64,000 bases of DNA from an uncultured Lachnospiraceae bacterium. GTDB lineage: Bacteria > Bacillota > Clostridia > Lachnospirales > Lachnospiraceae. Position 1 is the stretch's first letter. Every line of letters begins with the position of its first letter. Location of the stretch: the NCBI GenBank assembly GCA_902476265.1, contig CABSCP010000025.1, positions 1-64,000 of the forward strand, given 5' to 3'. A program made the position numbers and the translations under genes. The notes beneath the pieces are model-generated. The model searched no databases, had not been told where the DNA came from, and worked only from the letters and a program-made list of their open reading frames with translations. Shown in pieces: positions 51,374 through 58,872 of the stretch.

Positions 51374-53920
51374 GTGGCAAAAATAAGCTTAAACGGCAGC
51401 GATTGGATCTGCAAGGAATATCTGGATGAGGACTGGATCTGGAGAAACGGAGAAAAGACAGAAACCAGGGATGTGCGCTGGTGGAAGCCGGCCCGGGTGC
51501 CCGGCAGCGTTACCGACGATCTGTGGCGCTGCAGGGAAATTGTGGACCCGTATTTTGAAAAAAACAGCCTATCCCTGGAATGGATTCCCCAGCGGACCTG
51601 GATTTACAGAAAAGAGTTTACGCTGCAGGAGGATATGGAAGGATGTCAGGTGCATCTTTGCTTTGAAGGGGTGGACTATGAAGCACTTTTTTATCTGAAT
51701 GACGTGTATCTGGGAACGCATTGCAGCATGTATACGCCGGTGGAATTTGATGTGACGAAGATCCTGAAAAAGGAAGGGAAAAACCTGCTGGCCGTGGTCA
51801 TCAAAAAAGCGCCGAATGAAGAATCCCAGGTGAGCAAAACACGATATGTAAAGACTCACAAGAGCCGGATGACCTACTGGTGGGACTTCTGCCCGCGCAT
51901 GATTCATCTGGGCATCTGGGACGATGTGTATCTGGAGATCACCGGCACAGCCAGACTGGGCCGGCCGAATCCGGAAATCCGGCTGAATGAGACTTTTACA
52001 AAAGCGGAAGCGTCCTTTGGCATCTGTGTTTGGGCAGACTGCCGGATGCGCGCAGAACTGCTTTTGGAGGGCAGCGTCGTGGCAGAGCAGGTAAAACAGT
52101 CCGAAAAAGGGCAGGTACAGTTTGACTTTTTGGTGGAAAATCCCCGGTTATGGTGGCCCAACGGCTACGGGGAACAGCCTCTCTATACACTGGTGCTGAC
52201 CGCCGAAACAAAGGAGGGAATTTCCCACAGCAGGCAGGTGCGCTTCGGTATCCGGGATGTGAAGTTTGTAAAAAACGAAACCGGGGATGCCGATGCGCGT
52301 CCCTATACGGCCTGCGTAAACGGCAGAAAGATTTATATGAAGGGCTATAACTGGGTGCCCATGGACGTGATGTATGGGGTGAGACGCAAAGAAAAGCTGG
52401 AGCGCCTGATCGGGCTTTTAAAAGAGGCTCATGTCAACTGTCTGCGCATCTGGGGCGGCGGTCTGATCGAGCGGGAAGATTTTTATGATCTTTGTGACGA
52501 AAACGGTATCATGCTATGGCAGGAATTCATTCAGTCCAGCTCCGGCATTGAAAATGAGCCTTCTTCGGATCCTGCCTTTTTGCAGAGGATGGAAGAGGAG
52601 GCAGCGGTCATCATCCCCCGGAAAAAGCATCATCCTTCTCTTGTGCTCTGGGGCGGCGGAAATGAACTTTCCGGGCCGGAGAACGGAATGATCACTATGG
52701 ATGTACCGGTGATCGGCGTGCTGGGCAGACAGGTGAAAAAGCTTGATCCCTCCCGGTATTTTCTGGAATCCTCGCCCACGGGCAGAATGTTCAACAACAC
52801 CCTGGAAAACATTGCAAAGGACCCTGCAGGGCTGCATGACGTACACGGCCCCTGGGAGCATCAGGGCCTCACAGAGCAGTACACCCTCTACAATGCCGGA
52901 ACCTCCCTTTTGTCCAGCGAATTTGGCGTGGAGGGAATGACAAATTATGATACCCTGACAAAGGGAATGGAGAAATCCCACCTGTGGCCGCCCTCCAGAG
53001 AGAATGATCTGTATTTCCACAGGGGTTCCTGGTGGAATAATTATCCGCTGCTGCAAAAATGCTTTGGGGAGAAGCTGACTGAAATCCGTCAGACGGTGCG
53101 CGCCAGTCAGTTTATGCAGTATGAAGGTTTAAAATATGCGGTGGAAAGCAACCGGCGGAGGGCGTTTTCCTGCAGCGGTACATTTCCCTGGCAGTTCAAT
53201 GAGCCATATCCCAACAATACCTGCACCTGCAGCGTGGATTATTATGCTGCCCCAAAGCCCGCCTATTATGGGGTGAGAAAGGCTTACGCATCGGATGTGG
53301 TGACGGCTCGTTTTTCCTCCATGACGCTGCAGGGGCTTGCAGCGCTGGAAGCGGAAATCTTCTGGCAGTCCGGCCGGAAAGAAAACGGGCCGGCCGCTTT
53401 TGTTGTAAAACTGGTGGAGGAATCGGGACGGATCTGTGCAGAGAAAATCCTGCCGGCTGTCGGGGTTGATCATGCAGAAGCCGAAAAAGCGGTCAGGGCC
53501 GGGAGCATCCGCTGCCCTGTGGAAAAGATCGGCAGTGCGGTCTGTTACCTGTTTGCAGAGGCCAGAGATGAGAAGGGCGGCGTTTTGGCGGAAAACAGCT
53601 ATCTCTTTACCCGGACGGATCTGGCGCCCCTGCTGGAACTGGAAGAAACCGCAGTCGAAGCCGTGCTCACCGAAGAAAGCGGTGTCCATATCCTGAAGCT
53701 GACCAACACGGGAAGCCGGGTGGCCGCAGGACTCTGGATGGAAGATGAAAGAGCGCTGGAAGCGGAAAAAGAAGGGTATCTGTATTTTTCGGAAAACTAT
53801 CTGTATCTGCTGCCCGGGCAGCAGGCGCAAATTGTCGTGCGCTCTGCAGGCGGTAAGCATCCCTGCATCCGCATCAGCGCATTTAATGTAAAAGAAATGA
53901 CCGTAACAGATCACCTGTAA
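51374..53920 (+). CDS. GH2 beta-mannosidase-like enzyme (second)
   Basis: This 848-residue cytoplasmic enzyme has the same domain order as the gene at 37012. The acid/base is Glu431 in GGGNELSGP and the nucleophile is Glu516 in SSEFGVEG. LRIWGGGLIEREDFYDLCDE is nearly shared between the two. Translation starts at GTG 51374 with AAGGAG seven bases before. The last roughly 90 bp of the gene recur in degraded form at 55834-55900. Two divergent beta-mannosidases beside four alpha-mannosidases suggest a range of mannosides. Confidence 0.88.
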   Translation: MAKISLNGSDWICKEYLDEDWIWRNGEKTETRDVRWWKPARVPGSVTDDLWRCREIVDPYFEKNSLSLEWIPQRTWIYRKEFTLQEDMEGCQVHLCFEGVDYEALFYLNDVYLGTHCSMYTPVEFDVTKILKKEGKNLLAVVIKKAPNEESQVSKTRYVKTHKSRMTYWWDFCPRMIHLGIWDDVYLEITGTARLGRPNPEIRLNETFTKAEASFGICVWADCRMRAELLLEGSVVAEQVKQSEKGQVQFDFLVENPRLWWPNGYGEQPLYTLVLTAETKEGISHSRQVRFGIRDVKFVKNETGDADARPYTACVNGRKIYMKGYNWVPMDVMYGVRRKEKLERLIGLLKEAHVNCLRIWGGGLIEREDFYDLCDENGIMLWQEFIQSSSGIENEPSSDPAFLQRMEEEAAVIIPRKKHHPSLVLWGGGNELSGPENGMITMDVPVIGVLGRQVKKLDPSRYFLESSPTGRMFNNTLENIAKDPAGLHDVHGPWEHQGLTEQYTLYNAGTSLLSSEFGVEGMTNYDTLTKGMEKSHLWPPSRENDLYFHRGSWWNNYPLLQKCFGEKLTEIRQTVRASQFMQYEGLKYAVESNRRRAFSCSGTFPWQFNEPYPNNTCTCSVDYYAAPKPAYYGVRKAYASDVVTARFSSMTLQGLAALEAEIFWQSGRKENGPAAFVVKLVEESGRICAEKILPAVGVDHAEAEKAVRAGSIRCPVEKIGSAVCYLFAEARDEKGGVLAENSYLFTRTDLAPLLELEETAVEAVLTEESGVHILKLTNTGSRVAAGLWMEDERALEAEKEGYLYFSENYLYLLPGQQAQIVVRSAGGKHPCIRISAFNVKEMTVTDHL

Positions 53921-53939
53921 CAAAAAGGAGAGAACAGGA

Positions 53940-55073
53940 ATGCTTTTTCAGAATGGAACCGTGTTTTTGGACGGAAAATTAAAAAAAGCGGATGTCCGGA
54001 TACAGAAAGATAAGATTCTGGAGATAGGCGCTTCTTTGTGCGCTGCAGCCGGGGAAGAAGTGACGGATATCGAAGGAAAGTGGCTGCTGCCCGGTTTTTT
54101 TGACGTGCATACCCACGGCCGGGACGGCGCGGATTTTTCCGACGCGTCACCGGAAGAGCTGGTGAGGATTCAGAAATCCTATGCGGCCTGCGGTGTCACC
54201 TCTGTGCTGGCGACCACCATGACCATGGAAGAGGAATACAGCAGACAGATGATGAAGCGGATCCGGGCTGCCATGGAAGCAAACGGAGAAGGGGCTCATA
54301 TCTGGGGAATCAATATGGAAGGCCCTTTTTTGGGTCCGGACAGAAAAGGCTGTCATGATCCGGCTTTTTTAAAGAAGCCGGAGGCTGCCTTCTTTGAAGA
54401 GCTGGACGCCTGTGCGGGCGGTCATATCCTGCTGGTGGATGTGGATCCCAATCTGGACGGCGCGTTGGAATTTATAAAGAAGTTCAGCAAAACCAAAAAA
54501 ATTTCCATCGCCCATACCAGCGCCACTTTCCAACGCGCCAATGAGGCCGTAGATGCGGGCGCGGACCATGTGACCCATCTGTATAATGCCATGAACAGTC
54601 TCCATCACCGAGAACCCGGAGTGGTGGGAATGGTGAAGGTGAGAGAGGTCTGGGCAGAACTGATCTGCGACGGCATCCATGTTCATCCGGCGGTGCTCGC
54701 CTTTACCTTTGCCGCCATGGGGGAGAAAATCTGTATTGTTTCCGATTCTTTAAGCGCGGCAGGACTGGCGGACGGTTTATACAGCCTGGGAGGGCTGGAG
54801 GTCTGTGTGAAAGGAAACCGGGCCACCCTTCCCGACGGCACGCTGGCATGTTCGGTCAGCAATGTGTTTGAGGAAGTGAAGAATGTGATCTCTTACGGGG
54901 TGCCGGCAGAGACGGCCATCCTGTGCGCCACCGATCACCCGGCAAGGGCCATGGGTATGGAGAATAAAATCGGGGCAATCCGCCCTGCACTTTTAGCAGA
55001 CCTGCTGGTGGTGACGCCCGGCATGGAGCTGGAACAGGTTTATGTAAACGGCAGAAGAATTGGGGGAATTTGA
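53940..55073 (+). CDS. nagA: N-acetylglucosamine-6-phosphate deacetylase
   Basis: This 377-residue metal-dependent enzyme converts GlcNAc-6-phosphate to glucosamine-6-phosphate. Visible landmarks are FFDVHTHGRDGADF, the metal glutamate in NMEGPFLGP, histidines in IAHTSAT and VTHLYNAM, and the catalytic Asp269 in VSDSLSAAG. The C-terminus VNGRRIGGI is typical. It closes the operon and gives a route for GlcNAc from N-glycan cores. NagB is not in the window. A strong terminator follows. Confidence 0.92.
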   Translation: MLFQNGTVFLDGKLKKADVRIQKDKILEIGASLCAAAGEEVTDIEGKWLLPGFFDVHTHGRDGADFSDASPEELVRIQKSYAACGVTSVLATTMTMEEEYSRQMMKRIRAAMEANGEGAHIWGINMEGPFLGPDRKGCHDPAFLKKPEAAFFEELDACAGGHILLVDVDPNLDGALEFIKKFSKTKKISIAHTSATFQRANEAVDAGADHVTHLYNAMNSLHHREPGVVGMVKVREVWAELICDGIHVHPAVLAFTFAAMGEKICIVSDSLSAAGLADGLYSLGGLEVCVKGNRATLPDGTLACSVSNVFEEVKNVISYGVPAETAILCATDHPARAMGMENKIGAIRPALLADLLVVTPGMELEQVYVNGRRIGGI

Positions 55074-55107
55074 TACCACGGGTAAATCGGATTTGCAAAA
55101 AGAGAGC

Positions 55108-55147
55108 AAGGCTGTGAAAAGTGAGAAATCATTTTTCACAGCCTTTT
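55108..55147 (+). terminator. Intrinsic terminator of the glycan operon
   Basis: AAGGCTGTGAAAA (55108-55120) pairs with TTTTCACAGCCTT (55133-55145), followed by TT. It lies about 35 bp after nagA. Confidence 0.88.
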
Positions 55148-55187
55148 AAAGTTTGCTTCCGTCACGGTCCGATTCAGGGATCAAGAC

Positions 55188-55360
55188 TTAAATATTTTGC
55201 TGCCGCCAGATAGAAGGGGAAATGCCTTTTTCCTTTTTGAAGGCTTTTGAAAAAGAAAACTGATCCGCGTAGCCCTGGTGCAGGCGGTCGGTCAGCGAAC
55301 TGACGGGAATGACGCTGTACAAAAAAATCAGACGTCGGGCTTTGCCGGTACAACTCCTGT
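55188..55360 (-). pseudogene. AraC-family regulator, C-terminal fragment
   Basis: On the minus strand the frame ends with the second helix-turn-helix of an AraC regulator: HQGYADQFSFSKAFKKEKG followed by ISPSIWR and a stop at 55188-55190. The conserved part upstream (KARRLIFLYSVIPVSSLTD) fits the first helix-turn-helix recognition region. Everything before that is missing, and plus-strand transporter sequence takes over at about 55360. It is a truncated relic, once possibly the regulator of the adjacent transporter. Confidence 0.7.
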
Positions 55361-55721
55361 TTTTTCCCTTCTTATTTACATCTGTAAATTGGGAATGCAG
55401 ATCCGGCTGCAGAACGTAGGGGGACTCGTCTTTTTGCAGATCCTGCAGGCCGGAGGGTATGGAACACTGCTTCCGGCAGTGACGGAAATGATAACCGGCC
55501 TTGTGCCCAAAAAGAACCGGGCGGCAGCTTTAAGCGGCGGCTTCGCCTGTATGCAGGGCGCGGGAGTCGTGGCAGGAAACTGGCTGGCCGGAAGCCTGTG
55601 TCAGGCTTACGGGATCAAAAGAGCTTATGTGGCCGGAACCCTTTTGTGCCTGACAGCGGTCGTTCTGTACGGCATTGTTTTTCATCGTGGTATCCGGGAT
55701 TCTTTTCGGAAAAAGAAATGA
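55361..55721 (+). pseudogene. MFS transporter, C-terminal fragment
   Basis: The frame encodes about 115 residues of MFS type (LQILQAGGYGTLLPAVTEM, then ALSGGFACMQGAGVVAGNWL and a last helix ending in basic KKK). The N-terminal helices are absent. The upstream codons in the same frame are antisense to the AraC fragment. A matched terminator still follows the stop codon. It is a decayed gene joined to the AraC relic by a deletion. Confidence 0.68.
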
Positions 55722-55767
55722 GCCGGGTATCCGCTTTTCTGGAACAAAGAGCGGATGCCCGGCTTTT
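55721..55767 (+). terminator. Intrinsic terminator of the relic MFS gene
   Basis: A 15-bp stem with one mismatch (55721-55735 with 55750-55764) is followed by a short T run. It begins at the stop codon of the transporter fragment. Confidence 0.75.
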
Positions 55768-55833
55768 CGCAGATTTGGCATAAAAATGAAGATTTTATGG
55801 GACCAGCCAGTACTTTTCTTAATATTTAACTGT

Positions 55834-55900
55834 CAAACTTTCGTGTAAGCATCCCTGCATCCGCGTATTTAATGTAAAAGAAATGGCAATAACTTGCTAA
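55834..55900 (+). repeat. Degraded copy of the GH2 gene tail
   Basis: The segment matches 53828-53920, the end of the second GH2 gene, with deletions. TAAGCATCCCTGCATCCGC is identical, then AATGTAAAAGAAATG follows after a 6-base loss. In frame it reads KHPCIR, FNVKEM and a stop. It is a remnant of a duplicated GH2 gene or of a recombination that copied the tail. An AT-rich foreign stretch starts immediately after it. Confidence 0.75.
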
Positions 55901-56089
55901 AACTTCCCTTTTAATTTATAATCATAAGGGACGATGTAAATGATGCATGGTTTTATGAATGAAATAACAAGTTAGAATATGTAGAGTTAATTGAGAAGAG
56001 AATTTTATTGGTTTTATTAGAAAACTTAAAATGATAAAAAAGAACTGAGAACTATGCAATAGACTTGCAAAGTACAGAGGATAGCAGTT
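55901..56089. other. AT-rich intergenic stretch
   Basis: No gene or clear promoter is seen. Composition changes abruptly here to the low GC of the membrane-protein gene that follows. Confidence 0.5.
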
Positions 56090-56800
56090 ATGGGAAACAT
56101 CAAGAAACAATTATATACAGTTAATAAAATGGTTGTAAATAATGATGATAAATTAAATGTTTATGTAGAATTATGGAAGCATCTTGATGATTTATTGAAT
56201 TCGTTTGAACATAAATATGCAAGTGTATTAGTAGTAATGCTTACCTTACTAACACCTTATATTGCCTATCAATCAAATATTGAAGGTGAAATTAAACTGG
56301 CATTAGCATTGTTTGTTCCGTTACTTGCGCTAATTATTTTTTCATATGTATCATATTTATTTAGATTTGTTGCTATTTTAAGAGGCTATCTTTCCGGATT
56401 GGAAAATGATATTGATGAGTTATTAGGCAGGAGAGTTTATAGATGGAATGGGGATTACATAAATGCATATGTATCAAATTGCAGGCCTAATAAATATTTA
56501 ATGGTTTCATTTGGAACAGCGATTATTATTATTGCAGTTTTTTTTATAAACCAAATCGTATCATTGTGGAATGATAATAATATTTTAAGTTGGTTTGAAA
56601 GCTGTGAACTTGTATTATTTAAAGTTTTTTGTATCCTATATTCAGCTTTTATTTTTATTATGGCTATTTTAATTGGATTAACATTTACTGTTAATGAAAA
56701 CGTACGAAAAGATGCGAGAAAAATGTATATAGAAAATAATGAAGAAATACTGTCTCCAATAAATTATACAATACTTGGAAAGAGAAAGACAAGTAAGTAA
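56090..56800 (+). CDS. AT-rich multi-pass membrane protein of unknown function
   Basis: This 236-residue protein has about four hydrophobic segments: two near residues 47-62 and 70-100 (ASVLVVMLTLLTPYIAY, ALALFVPLLALIIFSYVSYL) and two near 145-165 and 190-205. Between them lies a soluble stretch RGYLSGLENDIDELLGRRVY. It has no signal for enzymatic function. Base composition is far lower in GC than all neighbours, indicating recent transfer. AGAGGATAG precedes the ATG. Stand-alone genes of this build are sometimes defence or phage-related, but nothing in the sequence proves that. Confidence 0.7.
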   Translation: MGNIKKQLYTVNKMVVNNDDKLNVYVELWKHLDDLLNSFEHKYASVLVVMLTLLTPYIAYQSNIEGEIKLALALFVPLLALIIFSYVSYLFRFVAILRGYLSGLENDIDELLGRRVYRWNGDYINAYVSNCRPNKYLMVSFGTAIIIIAVFFINQIVSLWNDNNILSWFESCELVLFKVFCILYSAFIFIMAILIGLTFTVNENVRKDARKMYIENNEEILSPINYTILGKRKTSK

Positions 56801-57257
56801 TATATAGTAAACAGCATCATATTAAAGGAGATAAAATTAGAAAGAGTTTAGCTTGTTCTGTAGACAAATAGAAAATGTTGGATTTTTACATGATTAGATA
56901 TGCCAAGAACTATGATAATTAGCGTAGATAGATTATGAAAAGGGAGCATTATGAAATGGGCTGTATTATGTTGAGGCTACGATTTTGATAATACTCCTAT
57001 AACTGGCAGACGTAGTGAAAGGGCCGATAGATGGAGGATATTCCATTTATATCGACCCTTTTTTCAGTACAATCACCATTACAGAAGAATACGTGCTCGT
57101 GCACAACAGGGGTGAAATTGCACAATGAACGGTTCCGGAAACCCCATCTTTATACCGCTTCTTTGTAGATATTTCTGAAAATGAAACATCGGCTTGCTTT
57201 TCTTTAAGGGCAACTGTATGATAGAGGCAGAGTTTTGACGAGAAGGGATGGGAATAT
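56801..57257. other. Intergenic region with a terminator and gene scraps
   Basis: The 457 bp hold no convincing gene. An intrinsic terminator lies at 57018-57065. Two similar 16-base stretches (ACGTGCTCGTGCACAA at 57091 and ACGTGCACGGGCACAA at 57264) occur about 170 bp apart around the GH43 start. A short minus-strand frame at 57047-57298 is probably chance or relic. Confidence 0.4.
57018..57065 (+). terminator. Intrinsic terminator
   Basis: AAAGGG then CGATA and ATGGA (57018-57035) pair with TCCAT, TATCG and CCCTTT (to 57061), with a T run to 57064. It ends the accessory region before the GH43 gene. Confidence 0.65.
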
Positions 57258-58856
57258 ATGAAAACGTGCACGGGCACAAAGAGAATGATGAATGACAATC
57301 CTATTTTAAAAATGGACTTCCCCGACCCTGATGTAATCCGGGTTGGGGATACTTATTATATGGTGAGCACCACCATGCATTTTTTCCCGGGAGGCGTGAT
57401 CCTGCGTTCTTTTGATCTGGTGCATTGGGAAACGGTGGCCTATGTCTATGACCGTCTGGACGATACCGAAAAGCAGTGTCTGATCGGACAAGCAAACTGT
57501 TATGGACAGGGCATGTGGGCGGCCACTCTTCGGTACCATAAAGGTCTTTTTTATGTGTGTTTTGTGGCCAATGATACACACAAAACCTATCTGTATACGG
57601 CGAAGCAGGCAGAAGGACCATGGAAAAGGCAGGAAATAGAAGGATTTTACCATGACTGTTCCCTGTTTTTTGATGAGGATGACAGCGTGTATCTGGTCTA
57701 TGGCAACACGGATATCCGTCTGACACAGATGAAAGCGGATCTGACCGGGCCCATGCCCGGCGGACTGGACCGCATCATTGTCCGTGACAGCGGGAATGGT
57801 TTTCTGGGATATGAAGGTTCCCATATGTATAAAATCGGGGGCAGATATTATGTGTTTTTTATCCATTCCCGAAAAGACCGCTGGATGCGGACCCAGGCCT
57901 GTTTTTGCGCGGACAGCCTGCAGGGTATTTTCAGAGGGCGGGATGTGCTGGAGGATACCAGAGGATATTGCAATCAGGGCGTAGCCCAGGGCGGCATTGT
58001 GGATACCCCGGATGGCCGCTGGTATGCGGTGCTCTTTCAGGATCACGGCGCGGTGGGCAGGATTCCGGTGCTGCTGCCTGTCAGCTGGAGGGAAGAAGCA
58101 GCGCCGGAAGGCGTCACGGGAACCTTTCCCGTATTCGGAGAAAACGGAAGAGTGCCGGAAAGCTTTCCGGTAACAAGTACCCGGCCGGATTACCGTTATG
58201 CCCCGTTATACGCATCGGATGATTTTACAGAAGACGGCAATCAAGGGGGATACCGGGGATTGCGGAATGTGTGGCAGTTCAACCACAGGCCGGATGACAG
58301 GCTGTGGGGCGTGGAGCAGAATTGTTTTTGGATTCGCACAGGGAAGCTGTGCCGGAATCTGACGCAGGCGCAAAACACTCTGACCCAGCGGCTTTTATTC
58401 CCTCGCTGCAGCGTTTCGGTCACGCTGGATTTCTCCGGATTAAGGGAAGGGGACTATGCAGGACTGTGCGCGCTGCAGGGCTGTTACGGGATGATAGCAG
58501 TAAAAATAGAAAAGGGAACTCCCTGCCTGGTGATGGGAGCCCGGGAGGCGGAGGATGACAGCCTGAACGCCATGCCTGCCGGGAACGAACCTGCTCCGGA
58601 ATACGAAGTCCTGCCGCTGACAGGTTCTGCAGACAGCAAGGTGAAACTCCGACTGGAAGCGGATTTTTGGCAGATGAAGGATACCGTCCGGTTTTTCTAT
58701 GACAGGGGAGAAGGCTGGGAAGCGTTAGGTCCTGCTCATAAGCTCCGGTTTAAAATGGATCATTTTTGCGGATGCAGGGCAGGGCTGTTCGCCTATTCCA
58801 CCCAAAAGAGCGGAGGGGTGGCAGCATTTTCTCGGTTCCGGTATGAAGAGAATTGA
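57258..58856 (+). CDS. GH43-family glycosidase (xylosidase/arabinofuranosidase-like)
   Basis: This protein of about 530 residues has the five-bladed beta-propeller catalytic domain: the base aspartate in FPDPDVIRVGDTYYMVST, the middle acidic residue near YHDCSLFFDED and the acid glutamate in GYEGSHMYK. A C-terminal beta-sandwich (from about residue 325) is typical of GH43 enzymes with a C2-like domain. No signal peptide is present. Start is uncertain: ATG 57258 follows GGGATGGGA, while ATG 57285 gives a more typical N-terminus. The 3' end overlaps or abuts the sensor kinase gene, suggesting joint expression. Confidence 0.87.
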   Translation: MKTCTGTKRMMNDNPILKMDFPDPDVIRVGDTYYMVSTTMHFFPGGVILRSFDLVHWETVAYVYDRLDDTEKQCLIGQANCYGQGMWAATLRYHKGLFYVCFVANDTHKTYLYTAKQAEGPWKRQEIEGFYHDCSLFFDEDDSVYLVYGNTDIRLTQMKADLTGPMPGGLDRIIVRDSGNGFLGYEGSHMYKIGGRYYVFFIHSRKDRWMRTQACFCADSLQGIFRGRDVLEDTRGYCNQGVAQGGIVDTPDGRWYAVLFQDHGAVGRIPVLLPVSWREEAAPEGVTGTFPVFGENGRVPESFPVTSTRPDYRYAPLYASDDFTEDGNQGGYRGLRNVWQFNHRPDDRLWGVEQNCFWIRTGKLCRNLTQAQNTLTQRLLFPRCSVSVTLDFSGLREGDYAGLCALQGCYGMIAVKIEKGTPCLVMGAREAEDDSLNAMPAGNEPAPEYEVLPLTGSADSKVKLRLEADFWQMKDTVRFFYDRGEGWEALGPAHKLRFKMDHFCGCRAGLFAYSTQKSGGVAAFSRFRYEEN

Positions 58857-58872
58857 TTTGACGGAGGAAGGC

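Larger units (their letters stand above)
17233..55147 (+). other. Predicted 23-gene glycan-uptake and degradation operon
   Basis: From the binding-protein gene to nagA all genes lie on the plus strand. Gaps are usually under 70 bp and several start and stop codons overlap. Intrinsic terminators are absent apart from two weak intercistronic hairpins (18623, 36958), until the strong one at 55108. Four GH38, two GH2, two GH36, one GH13, a sulfatase, several sugar kinases and two aldolases are included. Internal promoters cannot be excluded. Single-transcript status is inferred from layout only. Confidence 0.55.

Noticed and set aside
57047..57298. 83-codon minus-strand frame before the GH43 gene
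   Set aside because: No start signals or recognised motif; it overlaps a terminator and the GH43 start. Possibly a relic, but not supportable.
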